From NCBI GenBank assembly GCA_030015575.1, contig JASDDO010000026.1, forward strand, positions 453,817,096 through 453,881,095: a stretch of 64,000 nt of DNA, written 5' to 3'. Shown here one piece after another: positions 1-10,179 of this stretch. The position numbers and the translations under genes were made by a program. This DNA comes from Agapanthus africanus (Eukaryota; Streptophyta; Magnoliopsida; Asparagales; Amaryllidaceae). How positions within the stretch are numbered: position 1 is the first letter of the stretch; each line of letters begins with the position of its first letter. The notes beneath the pieces are model-generated. The model was given only the letters and a program-made list of their open reading frames with translations, did no database searches and had not been told where the DNA came from.

Positions 1-2
1 TC

Positions 3-1670
3 CGCAGGAGTAGTAGGCAGTCTCATCCGCCCGAGAGATACTACGGTTTTCTCATTGACGGGGATAGAGAAGACTGCATCCTGGATTGTGATGAGCCTAC
101 TAGCTTCCAGCAAGCCATTCAGAGCGTCGACTCGGTAAAATGGCTGGATGCAATGCGGACCGAGATGGAGTCCATGTACACCAACAAAGTATGGACGTTG
201 GACATTGCTCCAGATGGGGTAAAACCCGTAGGATGCAAGTGGATCTTCAAAAGGAAGATTGGTGTAGATGGACAGGTTGAGACCTATAAAGCTAGACTGG
301 TAGCAAAGGGTTTTCGTCAGCGACCTGGTTTGGACTATGACGAAACCTTTTCTCCAGTAGCTATGCTGAAATCCATTCGGATCCTTCTTGCCATCGCTGC
401 TTTCCACGATTATGAGATTTGGCAGATGGACGTAAAGACAGCTTTTCTAAATGGTCATTTAGAGGAGTGTGTCTATATGGACCAGCCAGAGGGTTTCATT
501 CAGGGTGGGAGCAGCGGAAAGGTGTGCAAGTTGCTCAAGTCCATTTATGGACTCAAGCAGGCATCGCGGAGTTGGAACATCTGTTTTGATGAGACGGTCA
601 AAGAATTTGGCTTTATCAAAAATCCAGATGAACCATGCATCTATTGTAGATTTGTAGCGAGAACTGTAGTATTCCTCGTTTTATACGTGGATGACATTCT
701 CTTAATAGGAAATGACATTCCTATGCTACAATCTGTCAAGGGGTTCTTGTCACACAGGTTCTCCATGAAAGACCTAGGTGATGCCTCCTACATTCTGGGT
801 ATCCGGATCTACCGTGACAGATCCAAGAGGATATTAGGACTCTCGCAGTCCAGGTACATCGACACCATACTGAAGAGATTCAGTATGGAAGATTCCAAGC
901 GCGGTAATCTACCGGCTTGTCACGGGATCACCCTCTCCAAAGAGATGTCTCCCAAGACTGATTTGGAGAGGGATCGCATGTCTATTATACCCTACGCTTC
1001 TGCGGTAGGCTCTATAATGTATGCGATGTTGTGTACCAGACCGGATGTGGCTTATGCACTGAGTGTGGTAAGCAGGTATCAGTCAAACCCTGGGGAGAAA
1101 CATTGGATAGCAGTAAAGAACATTCTCAAGTACCTGAGAAGGACTAAGGAGATGTTCTTGGTGTATGGCGGAAAAGACCTGCAGGTTGAGGCCTTTGCTG
1201 ACTCCAGCTTCCAGAGTGACAAGGATGATTCCAAGTCCATGTCGGGTTTTGTCTTTACCCTCAATGGAGGGGCGGTGTGTTGGAAGAGCTCCAAACAGGA
1301 AACCGTTGCTGACTCGACTATAGAAGCGGAATACATCGCTGCATCTGATGCCGCAAAAGAAGCTGTCTGGATGAGGAAGTTCTTGAAAGAACTTCAGGTG
1401 GTTCCGTCCATTGTTGACCCAATACCTTTGTATTGCGACAACAACGGGGCTATAGCTTTAGCGAAGGAACCCAGGTCCCATCAGAAATCCAGACACATCT
1501 TAAGGCGGTATCATCTGATCAGGGAGATCGTAGATCGCCAGGAGATCGAGGTCCGGAGAGTTGCATCAGAGGATAACACAGCAGATCCATTCACGAAGGC
1601 CCTACCCCAGACTCAGTTCGAGCGGCTGATAGAGATGATAGGTCTTCGATACGCCAGTACATGGCCTTAG
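3..1670 (+). CDS. pol: Copia Pol polyprotein, C-terminal part: reverse transcriptase and RNase H
   Basis: The reading frame is open from base 3, so the ATG at 153 is not the true start; the gene continues off the left edge. Numbering from that ATG, the RT domain occupies about residues 1-250 and has the catalytic YVDD box at residues 178-181 (bases 684-695). The run VKTAFLNGHLEE and the box YGLKQASRSWN are typical of copia RT. The RNase H domain is at about 325-460, with candidate catalytic acidic residues D350, E391 or E393, and D429. The C-terminus (RHILRRYHLIREIVDR) matches the usual end of copia Pol. The first bases encode the arginine- and serine-rich linker that joins integrase to RT. 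The stop codon lies 14 bases before the LTR. No frameshift or nonsense change is visible, unlike every other copia pol in the window. The protein would copy element RNA into DNA inside virus-like particles. Confidence 0.95.
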   Translation, partial: RRSSRQSHPPERYYGFLIDGDREDCILDCDEPTSFQQAIQSVDSVKWLDAMRTEMESMYTNKVWTLDIAPDGVKPVGCKWIFKRKIGVDGQVETYKARLVAKGFRQRPGLDYDETFSPVAMLKSIRILLAIAAFHDYEIWQMDVKTAFLNGHLEECVYMDQPEGFIQGGSSGKVCKLLKSIYGLKQASRSWNICFDETVKEFGFIKNPDEPCIYCRFVARTVVFLVLYVDDILLIGNDIPMLQSVKGFLSHRFSMKDLGDASYILGIRIYRDRSKRILGLSQSRYIDTILKRFSMEDSKRGNLPACHGITLSKEMSPKTDLERDRMSIIPYASAVGSIMYAMLCTRPDVAYALSVVSRYQSNPGEKHWIAVKNILKYLRRTKEMFLVYGGKDLQVEAFADSSFQSDKDDSKSMSGFVFTLNGGAVCWKSSKQETVADSTIEAEYIAASDAAKEAVWMRKFLKELQVVPSIVDPIPLYCDNNGAIALAKEPRSHQKSRHILRRYHLIREIVDRQEIEVRRVASEDNTADPFTKALPQTQFERLIEMIGLRYASTWP

Positions 1671-1673
1671 TGC

Positions 1674-1684
1674 AAGTGGGAGAT
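1674..1684 (+). promoter_or_regulatory. Polypurine tract of E1
   Basis: The purine-rich aagtgggagat abuts the TG of the LTR. The same sequence precedes the 3' LTR of E2, E4 (in reverse) and E10. It is the expected primer site for plus-strand DNA synthesis. Confidence 0.9.
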
Positions 1685-3714
1685 TGTTAGTGTATATGCC
1701 CTAGAGGCCATTACTGTATCATACTAGTTTGTATATTACTTAATGGAAGCTTGGGATATTCACAGTTGTATATACAATCTTGCTCGAAATGGTAGTATGC
1801 TACTTGGTTTGTCTCTGCTTTAATATGTGCATGTGTTTCTTTTAGCATATTGCTGGTATACATATTAGTAGAGCCCTTAGGATTTTTGCTTGATTACCAG
1901 CGTTGTGATGGCGCTCGCACTCGTGGGAGCTGGGTAATCTATAAGCACATCCTTATACAGGTCCCTGGTCGTTGGACTATCGAGACAGGGCATCGATACT
2001 CCGGAGTAGACTAGCGTATGCGCTTCTCATCCCAGTGTGGGAGACGGTCTGTCCCACAGCCGTTAGTACGTCGTACTTGGGATAGTATGCGGGTGCTCGT
2101 TAGGTTACGAGTACACTGGACAGGACTCGTCGGGAACTGTTGGTTGGTAATATACCTATCGTCAGTTATCAGTTCCCAGGTGACATGAGTACAGCTTAGT
2201 CCGCTGACTTGACACTGTCACTTCGCCTCGAGTGTGTTCCCACTGCACTTTGATTACTACCCTTCCACGGCTCAAAGGAGCTGTGCAAACAGGTAGTTTT
2301 TGGGTGCAGTCCCGAAGCACTTGGAGGCAGTGACGGTTAGACAGGATTCGTCTCTCCCGGTATTGGGGGTTGACATCGCGCTGTGTCCAGGAGAGCCATT
2401 ACACGAGTAGTCCCTGGCCAGGGCAAGCGAGATATACTGGTAGGTTTCCAGTGTTATCTCAGGGTGTTCTGGGCTACACTCCGACACGACTTGTACCGCT
2501 ATTAGGGGACTGACGTTCACCGCCCCCCTAGGCCCGCCATGCGATGTATCAGACGAACAGACCGGACTGTACGGAGATTGTCACATACAGGCTCAGTAGG
2601 AGTGCAGATGGGGTTCACCTCGTCAGTCTTCTTATCGACATCTACCTGGGGACCGTTACGTACAGCTAGTGCCGCTTGCGGTCTGTGGTTAAACCCACTG
2701 CCAGCGTAGTGTCGAGTCTTTAGAGTCCCACACAGAGAGCTATTCGCCTTTAGGCAAAATGAGTAGAGGTCGCATGGTTTTGCGACAGGGTTCGTTCACA
2801 TTCGCGCACTTGTGCACGTTTGCTGTCCGGACAGTTTATACTAGCGGGCTTTGGTTTAAGCCGGATCCTAGTATATGTTTTGAGATTGGTTTTTCTCATT
2901 GTGTTCGTGTTCCTCGGATCACGAATGCAGGTGCGTATGCACAGTTGCTTGAGATTGAGGGAGAGGACCTTGATTAGGGTTAATGGCTATTGTCATTTTA
3001 TTAACCCTAATATTTATGTGTGTGTTATTGTTAATTAGTAATTAGTTTGATAATTATACATGGTTGTGGTTATTGACCTTTTGACTTCTTTGACTTGTTG
3101 ACCAAGGTTGACACTTTGACCATCATAATTTCTTTTGGAAGATGCTTTTTGATCTTTGCAATTTGAAATGATAATGGTCATGTCATGATTTACCATGATA
3201 ATTATCTAGCTAATTATTCAATTAAATTAATTCACACATATTAGTGAGAAGAGCTCTATTATTTTCTCATTCTCTCATATCATTTCTCTCTCTTGTTCAT
3301 CCTCTCCCTCAAGCTCTCTCCCTCTCATGTGTTGAGAAACAAAAAGCTTGAGAAAAACCTTCACTTGATCCTCTCTACTCTCTTCTAGGGTTCAAGTCTT
3401 AGCATTTCTTGCACTCTAGTTACTCCTAGCTTGGAGTTGAAGCTAAAGGTGGTGGCTTTCAAGTGGATCTTTCTTTGACGGGAGAAGACAAGCAAGGTGA
3501 ACTCTTTCTACCATTCCTAGGAGCAAGGAGAGAAGGACTAAAGACCAAAGGTATAACCTTTCATCACTTAGCTACTTTGTAGTTAGGGTTAGCAAGTTTT
3601 CGTTTAGCAAAGATCCTCACAAGCAAAGTCCATGTTGCCTAAGTCATTAAAAATCCGTTTTTTATTATGTTTTCCGCCTCCCGTAAGCACCGGGATGGGC
3701 AACACGGACTTACA
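1685..3714 (+). repeat. 3' LTR of E1 (family A, about 2.03 kb)
   Basis: The repeat starts TGTTAG after the polypurine tract and ends CTTACA. The same two ends occur in reverse in the LTRs of E5 (25414-27367) and E7 (36715-38867), where a primer-binding site adjoins the CTTACA end, which fixes the boundaries. The small ORFs inside are not shared between copies. The first half carries a chain of hairpins (separate entry); the second half is AT-rich with CT-rich tracts near 3280-3340. Confidence 0.92.
2044..2942 (+). other. Hairpin series in the family A LTR of E1
   Basis: Arms seen by eye: ACGGtCTG 2044-2051 with CAGCCGT 2057-2063; GGGAACTG 2132-2139 with CAGTTCCC 2170-2177; GTCGCA 2769-2774 with TGCGAC 2781-2786 around TGGTTT; the palindrome CTGTCCGGACAG 2823-2834; TATACTAG 2837-2844 with CTAGTATA 2868-2875, enclosing GGCTT 2847-2851 with AAGCC 2858-2862; and GTGCgtatGCAC 2931-2942. 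Equivalent positions in the other LTRs have different bases that still pair. It is unknown whether they act as DNA palindromes or in RNA. Confidence 0.7.
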
Positions 3715-3884
3715 ACACGACCAGGGGAACATCGGGTTTCAGTAGCGGCTCTGTGAAACCCGGAGATCCCAGATTATCTGTATTGTTCTGTGATGCTTAT
3801 TACTTTTCTGTAATGTTGCATATTATCACGCCTGGAGCGATTACTGTATATTAGTATATATACTATTAGATGTTGTATATGTTT

Positions 3885-3972
3885 TACACCCGCGCTAGTC
3901 CAGTCCCCGCTCTGTCGTTAGTTAAGTAACCTAACGGGTGATGACGGGACCCAGTGACGAATGCGGATGGCA
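3885..3972 (+). other. Conserved leader block of E2
   Basis: This is the best conserved stretch of the leader in all copia elements here. It runs from acccgcgctagtccag through gttagttaagtaacctaac to gcgaatgcggatggcat (here with gacgaatgcgg). CGTTAG and CTAACG can pair to form a small hairpin around ttaagtaac. Counterparts: E4 20711-20800, E5 24331-24421, E6 31241-31330, E7 35636-35726, E8 39452-39545 and E10 47021-47118. A cis-acting role is inferred only from its conservation in elements that lack coding capacity. Confidence 0.7.
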
Positions 3973-4104
3973 TATACGTATATTTTATTTTCGTTCTTTT
4001 CTGGTGTGATTGATTGATGGGACTGCGTTGATTCTTATTAATGCAAAGATAAAACAAACCTATATTTGATGTTGTTGGAACAAATTTTAAAATTATTACA
4101 AAGA

Positions 4105-4215
4105 CGTTTCCTTTTGTTTTGCATAGCGGTATTCAGTTGGAATATCCTGCACCTCATTCCACGAGGAAAGAGCCGAGATCCCTTCATCGGGAGTGACCTC
4201 TTTAACAAAAGGTTT
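4105..4215 (+). repeat. Leader module with tgcacctcattcca and gagatcccttcatcggg (E2 copy)
   Basis: One copy of a module of about 100 bp that starts near ttttgcatagcggtattc and ends near gggagtgacctctttaac. It is present twice in tandem in E4 (20335-20410 and 20465-20550, in reverse), E6 and E10 (47255-47350 and 47405-47500), and once in E8 (about 39225-39310). The number of copies therefore differs between relatives. The core can fold as CCTC with GAGG. Confidence 0.65.
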
Positions 4216-4346
4216 TCGCTACTATATATTTTTATAAAGCTATCAGGTTCCTTCAACAAGATCAAGTTCATTACGTTAAAGGTTTTTTCGCCAAAAACCA
4301 GCCGTAATCCTCCGTCGTTTCTTATGGATGGTCAGTAGTATTCAAG

Positions 4347-4553
4347 CTATGTTTGTTGGCCTACGTCAAGGCATAGTGTTTGGTAGCTGCTGGGTATTCA
4401 TTTGTTGCATAGATAGATGCATTAGTTTAAGTCAGACGTACACCTTGTTGGCCTACGTCAAGGGCTTGTACGATGACTTAAGTTGATCAGGACAACGACG
4501 GGTAGAACTTGACATGTTGCTTATGACTTGTTGGCCTACGTCAAGGTCATAAG
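4347..4553 (+). other. Triple hairpin of the E2 leader with constant loop
   Basis: Three hairpins with the same inner sequence, ttgttggcctacgtcaagg, but different stems. Hairpin 1 is 4347-4376 (ctatg with catag). Hairpin 2 is 4437-4472 (cgtaca with tgtacg, plus cc with gg). Hairpin 3 is 4520-4553 (cttatgac with gtcataag, 8 bp). Inside each, TTGGC and GTCAA can pair (one G-U) around the tetraloop CTAC. They lie about 300-500 bp before the position where gag should begin. Confidence 0.8.
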
Positions 4554-4968
4554 AGCATGGGATAAAAATTACATCGGGAGTTTCAAACATACAAGAAATT
4601 TACCAGACTTGCGCATACCTTCTGGAGTGTGATGACTTGAGTGGCTTCCATCAAGTTATTATGCGATGATAGTTGGATCCCGATTCTCACTGATGAGTTG
4701 GTTTACTCTTCGGGTGACCCCGACTAATTCTTCTTTCAGGTTTGGAGGAGAATTTGAGATAACAGTGGGAGGTTTCTAAATTAGATAAAGTGATAACCAT
4801 TCTGATTTAGGCTAGAGTGCACGCAGAGTGTTTCTTTTCTCTCTCTCTCTTTGGCAGCGACTTTTGACCGACCCTAGACTATAACTCAGTGACCAAAGTT
4901 GACCAAACCTTCTTAATATACTGACTTTTGGATTGTCTATAGTTGCATAAGTCATTGCTGCTCTTTCT
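4554..4968 (+). other. End of the E2 leader; gag position empty
   Basis: The stretch holds tggatcccgattctcac, the purine tract acagtgggaggt and a run of CT repeats followed by ggcagcgac, which in E10 immediately precedes the first ATG. No ORF with gag features follows; the sequence passes directly into the duplicated segment. I see nothing coding here. Confidence 0.6.
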
Positions 4969-5756
4969 TTTACCCTTTGTATTTCTCAGAACACCCCGTA
5001 TTACTACGGACATCCACTTCCATTGGATAGATCCATCGTATGGTTATATACGAACTCGAAGGGACTTCTTCAAGGATGGATCCAGGTTCAGGAGAAATAA
5101 GAATAAGGTATTATTCAGTTGTTTTTTATCATCACCTTCTCTCGGGTTGCGAGGGCTCCTTGGTTTAGGAGAGTACACCTATTACGCTTATTGGATAGTC
5201 TTCTTCCAAACCATAGGTAGGTGATGAAAGGTAGGGAATGAAGAAAACCAATTAGCCTAAGTAGGGTGTGCAAAAGGTAATATGTAAAGACAAGATAAAG
5301 GAATTAGAAAGAGGGCAAAGTAAATTGCGACTATTTACATTCATGACCAAATCACGTATTTCATCGCCACTCCTACTTCACCTTTGATTTCTCCAGAACA
5401 ACCCGTATCACTACGAACATCCAATTCCATTGGATAAATCCATCGTATGGTTATATACGAACTCGAAGGACATTTTTTCGAGGATGGATTCTGGTTCAGG
5501 AGAAATAAGAATAAGGCATTATTCAGTTGTTTTTTTTATCATCACCTTCTCTCAAGTTGCGAGTACTCCTAGGATTAGGAGGGTACACCTATTATGCTTA
5601 CTGGATATTCTTCTTCCAAACCATAGGCTGGTGCCGAACGGTAGGGAAGGAAGAAAACAACTTAGCCTAATAATGGTGTACAGAAGGTAACGACTAAAGA
5701 CAAATAAAGGGAATTGGAAAGATGGCAGGGAAATATACGGTTAAAGTCATGATTTG
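4969..5756 (+). repeat. Tandem duplication of about 0.4 kb in E2, probable protease remnant
   Basis: The segment at about 4969-5345 is repeated at about 5389-5756. Shared landmarks are tccatcgtatggttatatac, the run ggttcaggagaaataag and aaaccataggt. The bases gatggatccaggttcagga resemble codons for the copia protease active site (Leu-Asp-Thr-Gly-Ser-Gly), as preserved in E10 near 48520, but the frame is broken in both copies. The same duplication is present in E4 and E6, so it predates the spread of family B. Assignment to protease is inference. Confidence 0.7.
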
Positions 5757-8080
5757 GATTATGGAAGAGGCATTACTAGGAATACCAGGAAACCCCTACG
5801 AAACATATTTATGTTTCATATTAACTGTGCATTGTTAATAGAAAACTGATTTCCCGATTGGATACTTACTCCAGGGTATGTATTTACCAGGAACGATTCT
5901 CACATCTTCATGGTTTTACAGATGTTGAGTGGGAGCGAGTTATTGGGAATTAGGTGATCATCCTCATTATATCGAAATTCGTTGTAATTGGTGATATTTG
6001 AGGAAATCTCCTGGGAACAGTTTTCAACCTACGACGTACAGATTATGAGTTATTCAACTCAGCGGACTTATACAGAGTATTGTATGTTGTCCAGTATCCA
6101 TCAGGACAAAGGGGCTGGTCCTCGAACTATATTCTGTTTACTTGTAACTTCTCTAGTTTTTAGACAAGTGTTTCGTAGAAATACAATGTCTAAGTTTTGA
6201 GAAGTTGTGGGTATAAGAATAAAGTAGAGAACCATATATCGCAAGTATCAGGATTCTTCAAAGAAATCGAAGATGTAGATACTTGTGAGAGGTATTCAGT
6301 TGATAGTAATGGTTTTTGAGAAACTTGTTTCTCTTTCAGATTACTCATAATTGGATGGATTCCTAAGTTGAGTAATACTGATCAGCCTCTCTCTATTAAG
6401 TTATTATGCACTGGAGACAGCTGCATAATTTGAATCCGGTTCCAATTAAATAAGTGCCAAAGTTTCTATATTGGATATAGAACGATTCATATCTTAACGA
6501 TGTTAAGGTAAGGGGAGTTGTCCAGCTTATGCTTAAAACCAGACACTGGATAACTCAAGGCACGTTTCTGTAATGGCAGTTTGTGGGTTGACCCTAGCTT
6601 CGACGAGGGTTGATTTTCTACCATCCAGAAGATCAATAGTGATATTGTTCTTGACTCGCCACAGTTTTATTAAAATGGATTTTTTCAGAAAAACAGTAGT
6701 GGGAGCATGGTAGAACTGGAAGTGATTCCAGAACCGCAAACGATTACGGAAAGTTTAATAGGACCGATATATTCAATCAGGTTTGACATTCCAATAGCCA
6801 CTCCGCAGATATGGTGGGTAACCTCAGACACCCGAGAGGTACTCCGGTAGCCTCAAGGACGGTGACAGGGAGGTTCTTGCTTACCCAGACTTGACACTAC
6901 TGTTGTTCCAGACTATGAGACCGGGCAGGAGGAAATGTATAGCGTCATTCTAAACTAGTTTTAGAAGTACACTTATATATTATTCTGCCAGAGGGTTGTT
7001 GTATTCAGTGGGAGCAGCGGAAGCATGGTAGGCAAGAAGCTAGTGTCTATTTAAAGACTTGAGCAGAAATAGCGGAGATAGATCATCTAATTTTTGATGT
7101 GAAAGTCATGGGTTTGGCTTCATCGGAATTGGGGATGAATCTGTTAAGAAAGTAGTAAGGTGTGATGTCCTGGTATTTGGATGACATGCACAGAATAGGA
7201 AGTAAAATTCCTATACTACGATCAGGTTGTACTTTGGTCGTCACACAGTTGTTTCTCCACAAAGGATATGGATATAATATAAAACATTCTGGTAACTAGA
7301 TCTATGGTTTTAGATCTAGATTTGGGTATTTTCCCAATTTGGGTACTTTGACAATATTCTAATAGTATTTTAGAATAAATGACTCCTGGCATGGTGGTGT
7401 ACCTGCAGGTAATGGAGTCACCCTCTCTAAAGGTGTCTTACAGACTAAAGAGGAGAGGGATGTACATGATCGGCAGATCATTTGCTTAGGCAATTGAGTC
7501 AATCGTGAGATGTCAAGTACCACACCAGATGTTGTTATTGCACTAGATGCGATAAGTTTATATTAATCCAATTCTGGAGAAACATTAGGAAGCAGTTATA
7601 GAACATAAGTAAATGTTCTACGGATTAGATGACGGCGGCCTCCTTCGGGAGACGGTTATCATTCCAGGCTTCATAGGTGACATGGATAACAGAGTTATAG
7701 TTTTCCCTCTGACGATGGACAGTATTATGGACAGATGGTCCAAGAGGATACTGTGGGAGGCATAGTGCGCAACACTGATTAGTTTCAGTGATTGATACAG
7801 TCTAAGAGGTTTGGATTTGGAGTTCATTTATGAACTAGGTCCCATCAGATATCCAGACATATTCTAAGACGGGTATTACTCAATTCGGGAGATGGTCTTC
7901 TCCGCGAAGTTGAGATATAGAGAGATACAGAAAGAAACACCGAAGCGGATCCACTCACTGAGGCTATTTCTCGAACACAACAGTTTTACAAACGAGCTTT
8001 GTGAAACTGATTAGTAGAGAAGTTGGATGCTCGGTATCACACGAGCTGTGAGTACTCGACATCGCAATAATTGGCCTTAA
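5757..8080 (+). pseudogene. Decayed copia pol of E2 (integrase, RT, RNase H)
   Basis: No ORF longer than about 70 codons survives, but the order of homologous pieces follows E10. Around 6715-6800 the sequence matches the integrase-RT linker (agtgattccagaaccgcaaac). Near 6990-7025 lies the RT segment for CTGCCAGAGGG and gtgggagcagcggaagc. Near 7165-7215 tatttggatgacatg stands for the YVDD box (reads YLDD), followed by aggaagtaaaattcctatac. Around 7420-7530 and 7840-8050 are remnants of the RT end, RNase H and the C-terminal region. Indels and stops are shared with E4 and E6, so they were inherited rather than acquired at this site. Confidence 0.85.
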
Positions 8081-8084
8081 GTGC

Positions 8085-8095
8085 AAGTGGGAGAT
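8085..8095 (+). promoter_or_regulatory. Polypurine tract of E2
   Basis: The bases aagtgggagat directly before TGTTGG are identical to the tract of E1 although the neighbouring pol is dead. That fits a cis-acting signal kept under selection for mobility. Confidence 0.88.
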
Positions 8096-10179
8096 TGTTG
8101 GATATAGTGCCCTCTAAGTCAATTATTGGATCGCAGGTACGTGATTGCAATGATTGAGGGAGGACCTATACCGATAAAACAGTCTTACTCGAGATGATAG
8201 TATGCTATCTGGTTTGTCTTTATCATCATGATAGAGCCCATAGGATTCTTGTTTGACTACCAGCAGTATGATGGCGATCATATATGTGGGAGCTGGGGTC
8301 TATAAGCACATCCTTAAAAGAGTCCCTAGTCGTGGGAGTTTCGAGATAGGGCATCGATACTCCAGAGTAGACTAGTGTATACAGTCGAGACCCCGACGAG
8401 GGGCGGTGGCCGGTCTCACAAGCCACTGGTGTCAGTACGATCACCTAAGATGTATACAGGTGCTCATTAGGTTATGAGTACACCGGACAGGACTCGCCGG
8501 GAACATGCTAGTTGGTATTATACATATCGTCAGATAGCAGTTCCCTGGTGACATGTGTACAGGTTAGTTCATTGACCTGAGGTCGTCATTTGTCTCGTGT
8601 GAGTTCCCACTGTGCTTAGATTACTACCCTACCACGCTCAAAGGAGTTGTGCAAACAGGTTTTAGTTGGGTACAGTCCCGAGCCACATTGGAGGCAAGTG
8701 AGCGTGTCTTCGGGGATTCGTCTCTCCCGGTATTGGGAGTGAGATCGCGCTGTGTTTAGGAGAGCCATTACACGAAATCCCTGGCCAGGGTAATCGATAT
8801 ATACTGGTAGGTATACCAGCAGAATCTCAGGGTGTTCTGGGCTGCTCTCTGACACGACTTATGCAGCTATTGGGGGTCTGACGTTTACTGGCCCCCTAGG
8901 CCGTATATGCGATACTCATAGACGAATGTTCCGGACTGTACAGATATTGTCACTGTCAGGCTCAGTAGGGTTTATAGATGAGTTCGCTCGTCAGCTTCCC
9001 TTCCAATCAATACATAGGCAAAACGTTACGTACAGCTTGTACCTCTGACGTGCTAGTGGTTATACCCAGTGCCAGTGTACTGATGAGTCATTAGAGTCCC
9101 CCACCGACACTTTCCCAAGTTCGGGCGAAACGTTGTAGAGGCCATATGGGATTATGGCAAGGTTCGGAAAATGCACGTGCGTTTTCGCACGTGTCAGTTT
9201 TCGGGCAGATAATACTGGTAGGCTTTGGTTTAAGCCGGAACCCAGTATTATATTGTGTAGATATAATATCTTTGTCTCAGTTGCATTTGTATTCGGTCGT
9301 AATACAAATGCGGGTATGTTTATACCAATACAGAGTTTTCCTGAAATTCGTTTCGGGATGATTTTTTAGAAGTTGCCAGTTTCCAGTTTTCTATCAGCCG
9401 TATTTAGACATTCGGTTAAATACGGAATTGTCTTTTTGTCTTGAGGGTGAGTCATATTGTGTGGAAGCTTCTAGACTGGTGACTAGGATGATGAGGTGGA
9501 GGGTGACTCATCTTTGCATTAAAGACTTGATGACTAGGTTTATATGTGTCATTGTTTTCTTTAAAGCTTTTTGTTTTGCTTAAGATCTTTTGTGATGATA
9601 AGGCTTCTTGATGTGGTCACCTCCCTCCTCCTACCATCACCTCCCTCCTTGATAAATATGGCCGGCTCCCTCCTCTCTCCATTTCACATGTTGCTTGATT
9701 AATTTTGTAGAAAAGATATGATAGTATTTGGGTGCATGGAAATTTCATCACTTCATTTTCTTTCCATCACCAAATTCCCTCGGCAACTTCTATAACCGTT
9801 CGTCCGTGACCTTGGACGTAACGAGACAAAGTATTCTACTCATTCTCTACTTCATCTTGGTCGTCTCTTTTAGCAAACTTGACGATCGAGTTGCCTCGGT
9901 TCAGAGGCGGGAGCCCGTTTAAAGATCCGTCGATGTGGTGCCACCTGGACGACGAAACCGGAGATCAAGCAAGTTCGGATCAGTTGCAACATAGCGTGGG
10001 ATGATGGTTGAAGACCGAAGGACTCGGATCATTCGGTATAACAATTCTACCCTCTTTAAATTTGTTAGTTTAGCTTTAATGGACGATCCGGGATAAAGTA
10101 CGCGATAGCGCCAGTCGTAAAAGTTTTGTTCCGCATATCGGCGTCTGCTAGACGGCCGGGGCGCCGCCGCGTACTTACA
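8096..10179 (+). repeat. 3' LTR of E2 (family B, about 2.08 kb)
   Basis: Starts TGTTGGATATAG after the polypurine tract and ends in CTTACA after ggcgccgccgcgta. The other B LTRs are in reverse at 14100-16251 (E4, incomplete), 22000-24238 (E4) and 32523-34676 (E6). A possible TATA element, gataaatatgg, lies near 9650 before a CT-rich stretch. ORFs in it are not conserved between copies. Confidence 0.92.
9141..9311 (+). other. Four consecutive hairpins in the family B LTR of E2
   Basis: GCCATA 9141-9146 pairs with TATGGC 9153-9158. CACGTGCG 9174-9181 pairs with CGCACGTG 9186-9193 around TTTT (two G-box palindromes). ATAATACTGG 9209-9218 pairs with CCAGTATTAT 9242-9251 and encloses GGCTT 9221-9225 with AAGCC 9232-9236. 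GCATTTGTATT 9283-9293 pairs with AATACAAATGC 9301-9311. All are perfect stems. E1, E4, E5, E6 and E7 have hairpins at several of the same places with other stem bases. Confidence 0.8.

Larger units (their letters stand above)
1..3714 (+). mobile_element. E1: Ty1/copia retrotransposon, family A, right end only
   Basis: The element enters from the left edge inside its pol gene and ends with a complete 3' LTR. Pol, polypurine tract and LTR follow in the normal order. The sequence just after the LTR (starting acacg) continues as the leader of E2, which can be aligned to E4 read in reverse around 20940-20995, so E1 sits inside E2. It is the only element here with an undamaged coding frame, which fits its position as the innermost and therefore youngest insertion of the left nest. 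RT motifs resemble the Angela/Tork plant copia group; that lineage call is from memory of the family, not from a search. Confidence 0.93.
3715..10179 (+). mobile_element. E2: copia element, family B, non-coding, right part
   Basis: It contains part of the leader (from the point where E1 interrupts it), a duplicated segment, a decayed pol, a polypurine tract and a 3' LTR. Its sequence can be followed along E4 and E6 read in reverse, including the same internal damage. It ends at 10179, and the next bases (cctagaccctacgag) resume the leader of E3, so E2 is inserted in E3. Its 5' LTR and the start of its leader must lie to the left of the window. Confidence 0.9.

Noticed and set aside
4347..4553. 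Leader hairpins as transcription terminators or microRNA precursors
   Set aside because: There is no T-run after the stems, and the stems (5-8 bp) are far too short for plant microRNA precursors.
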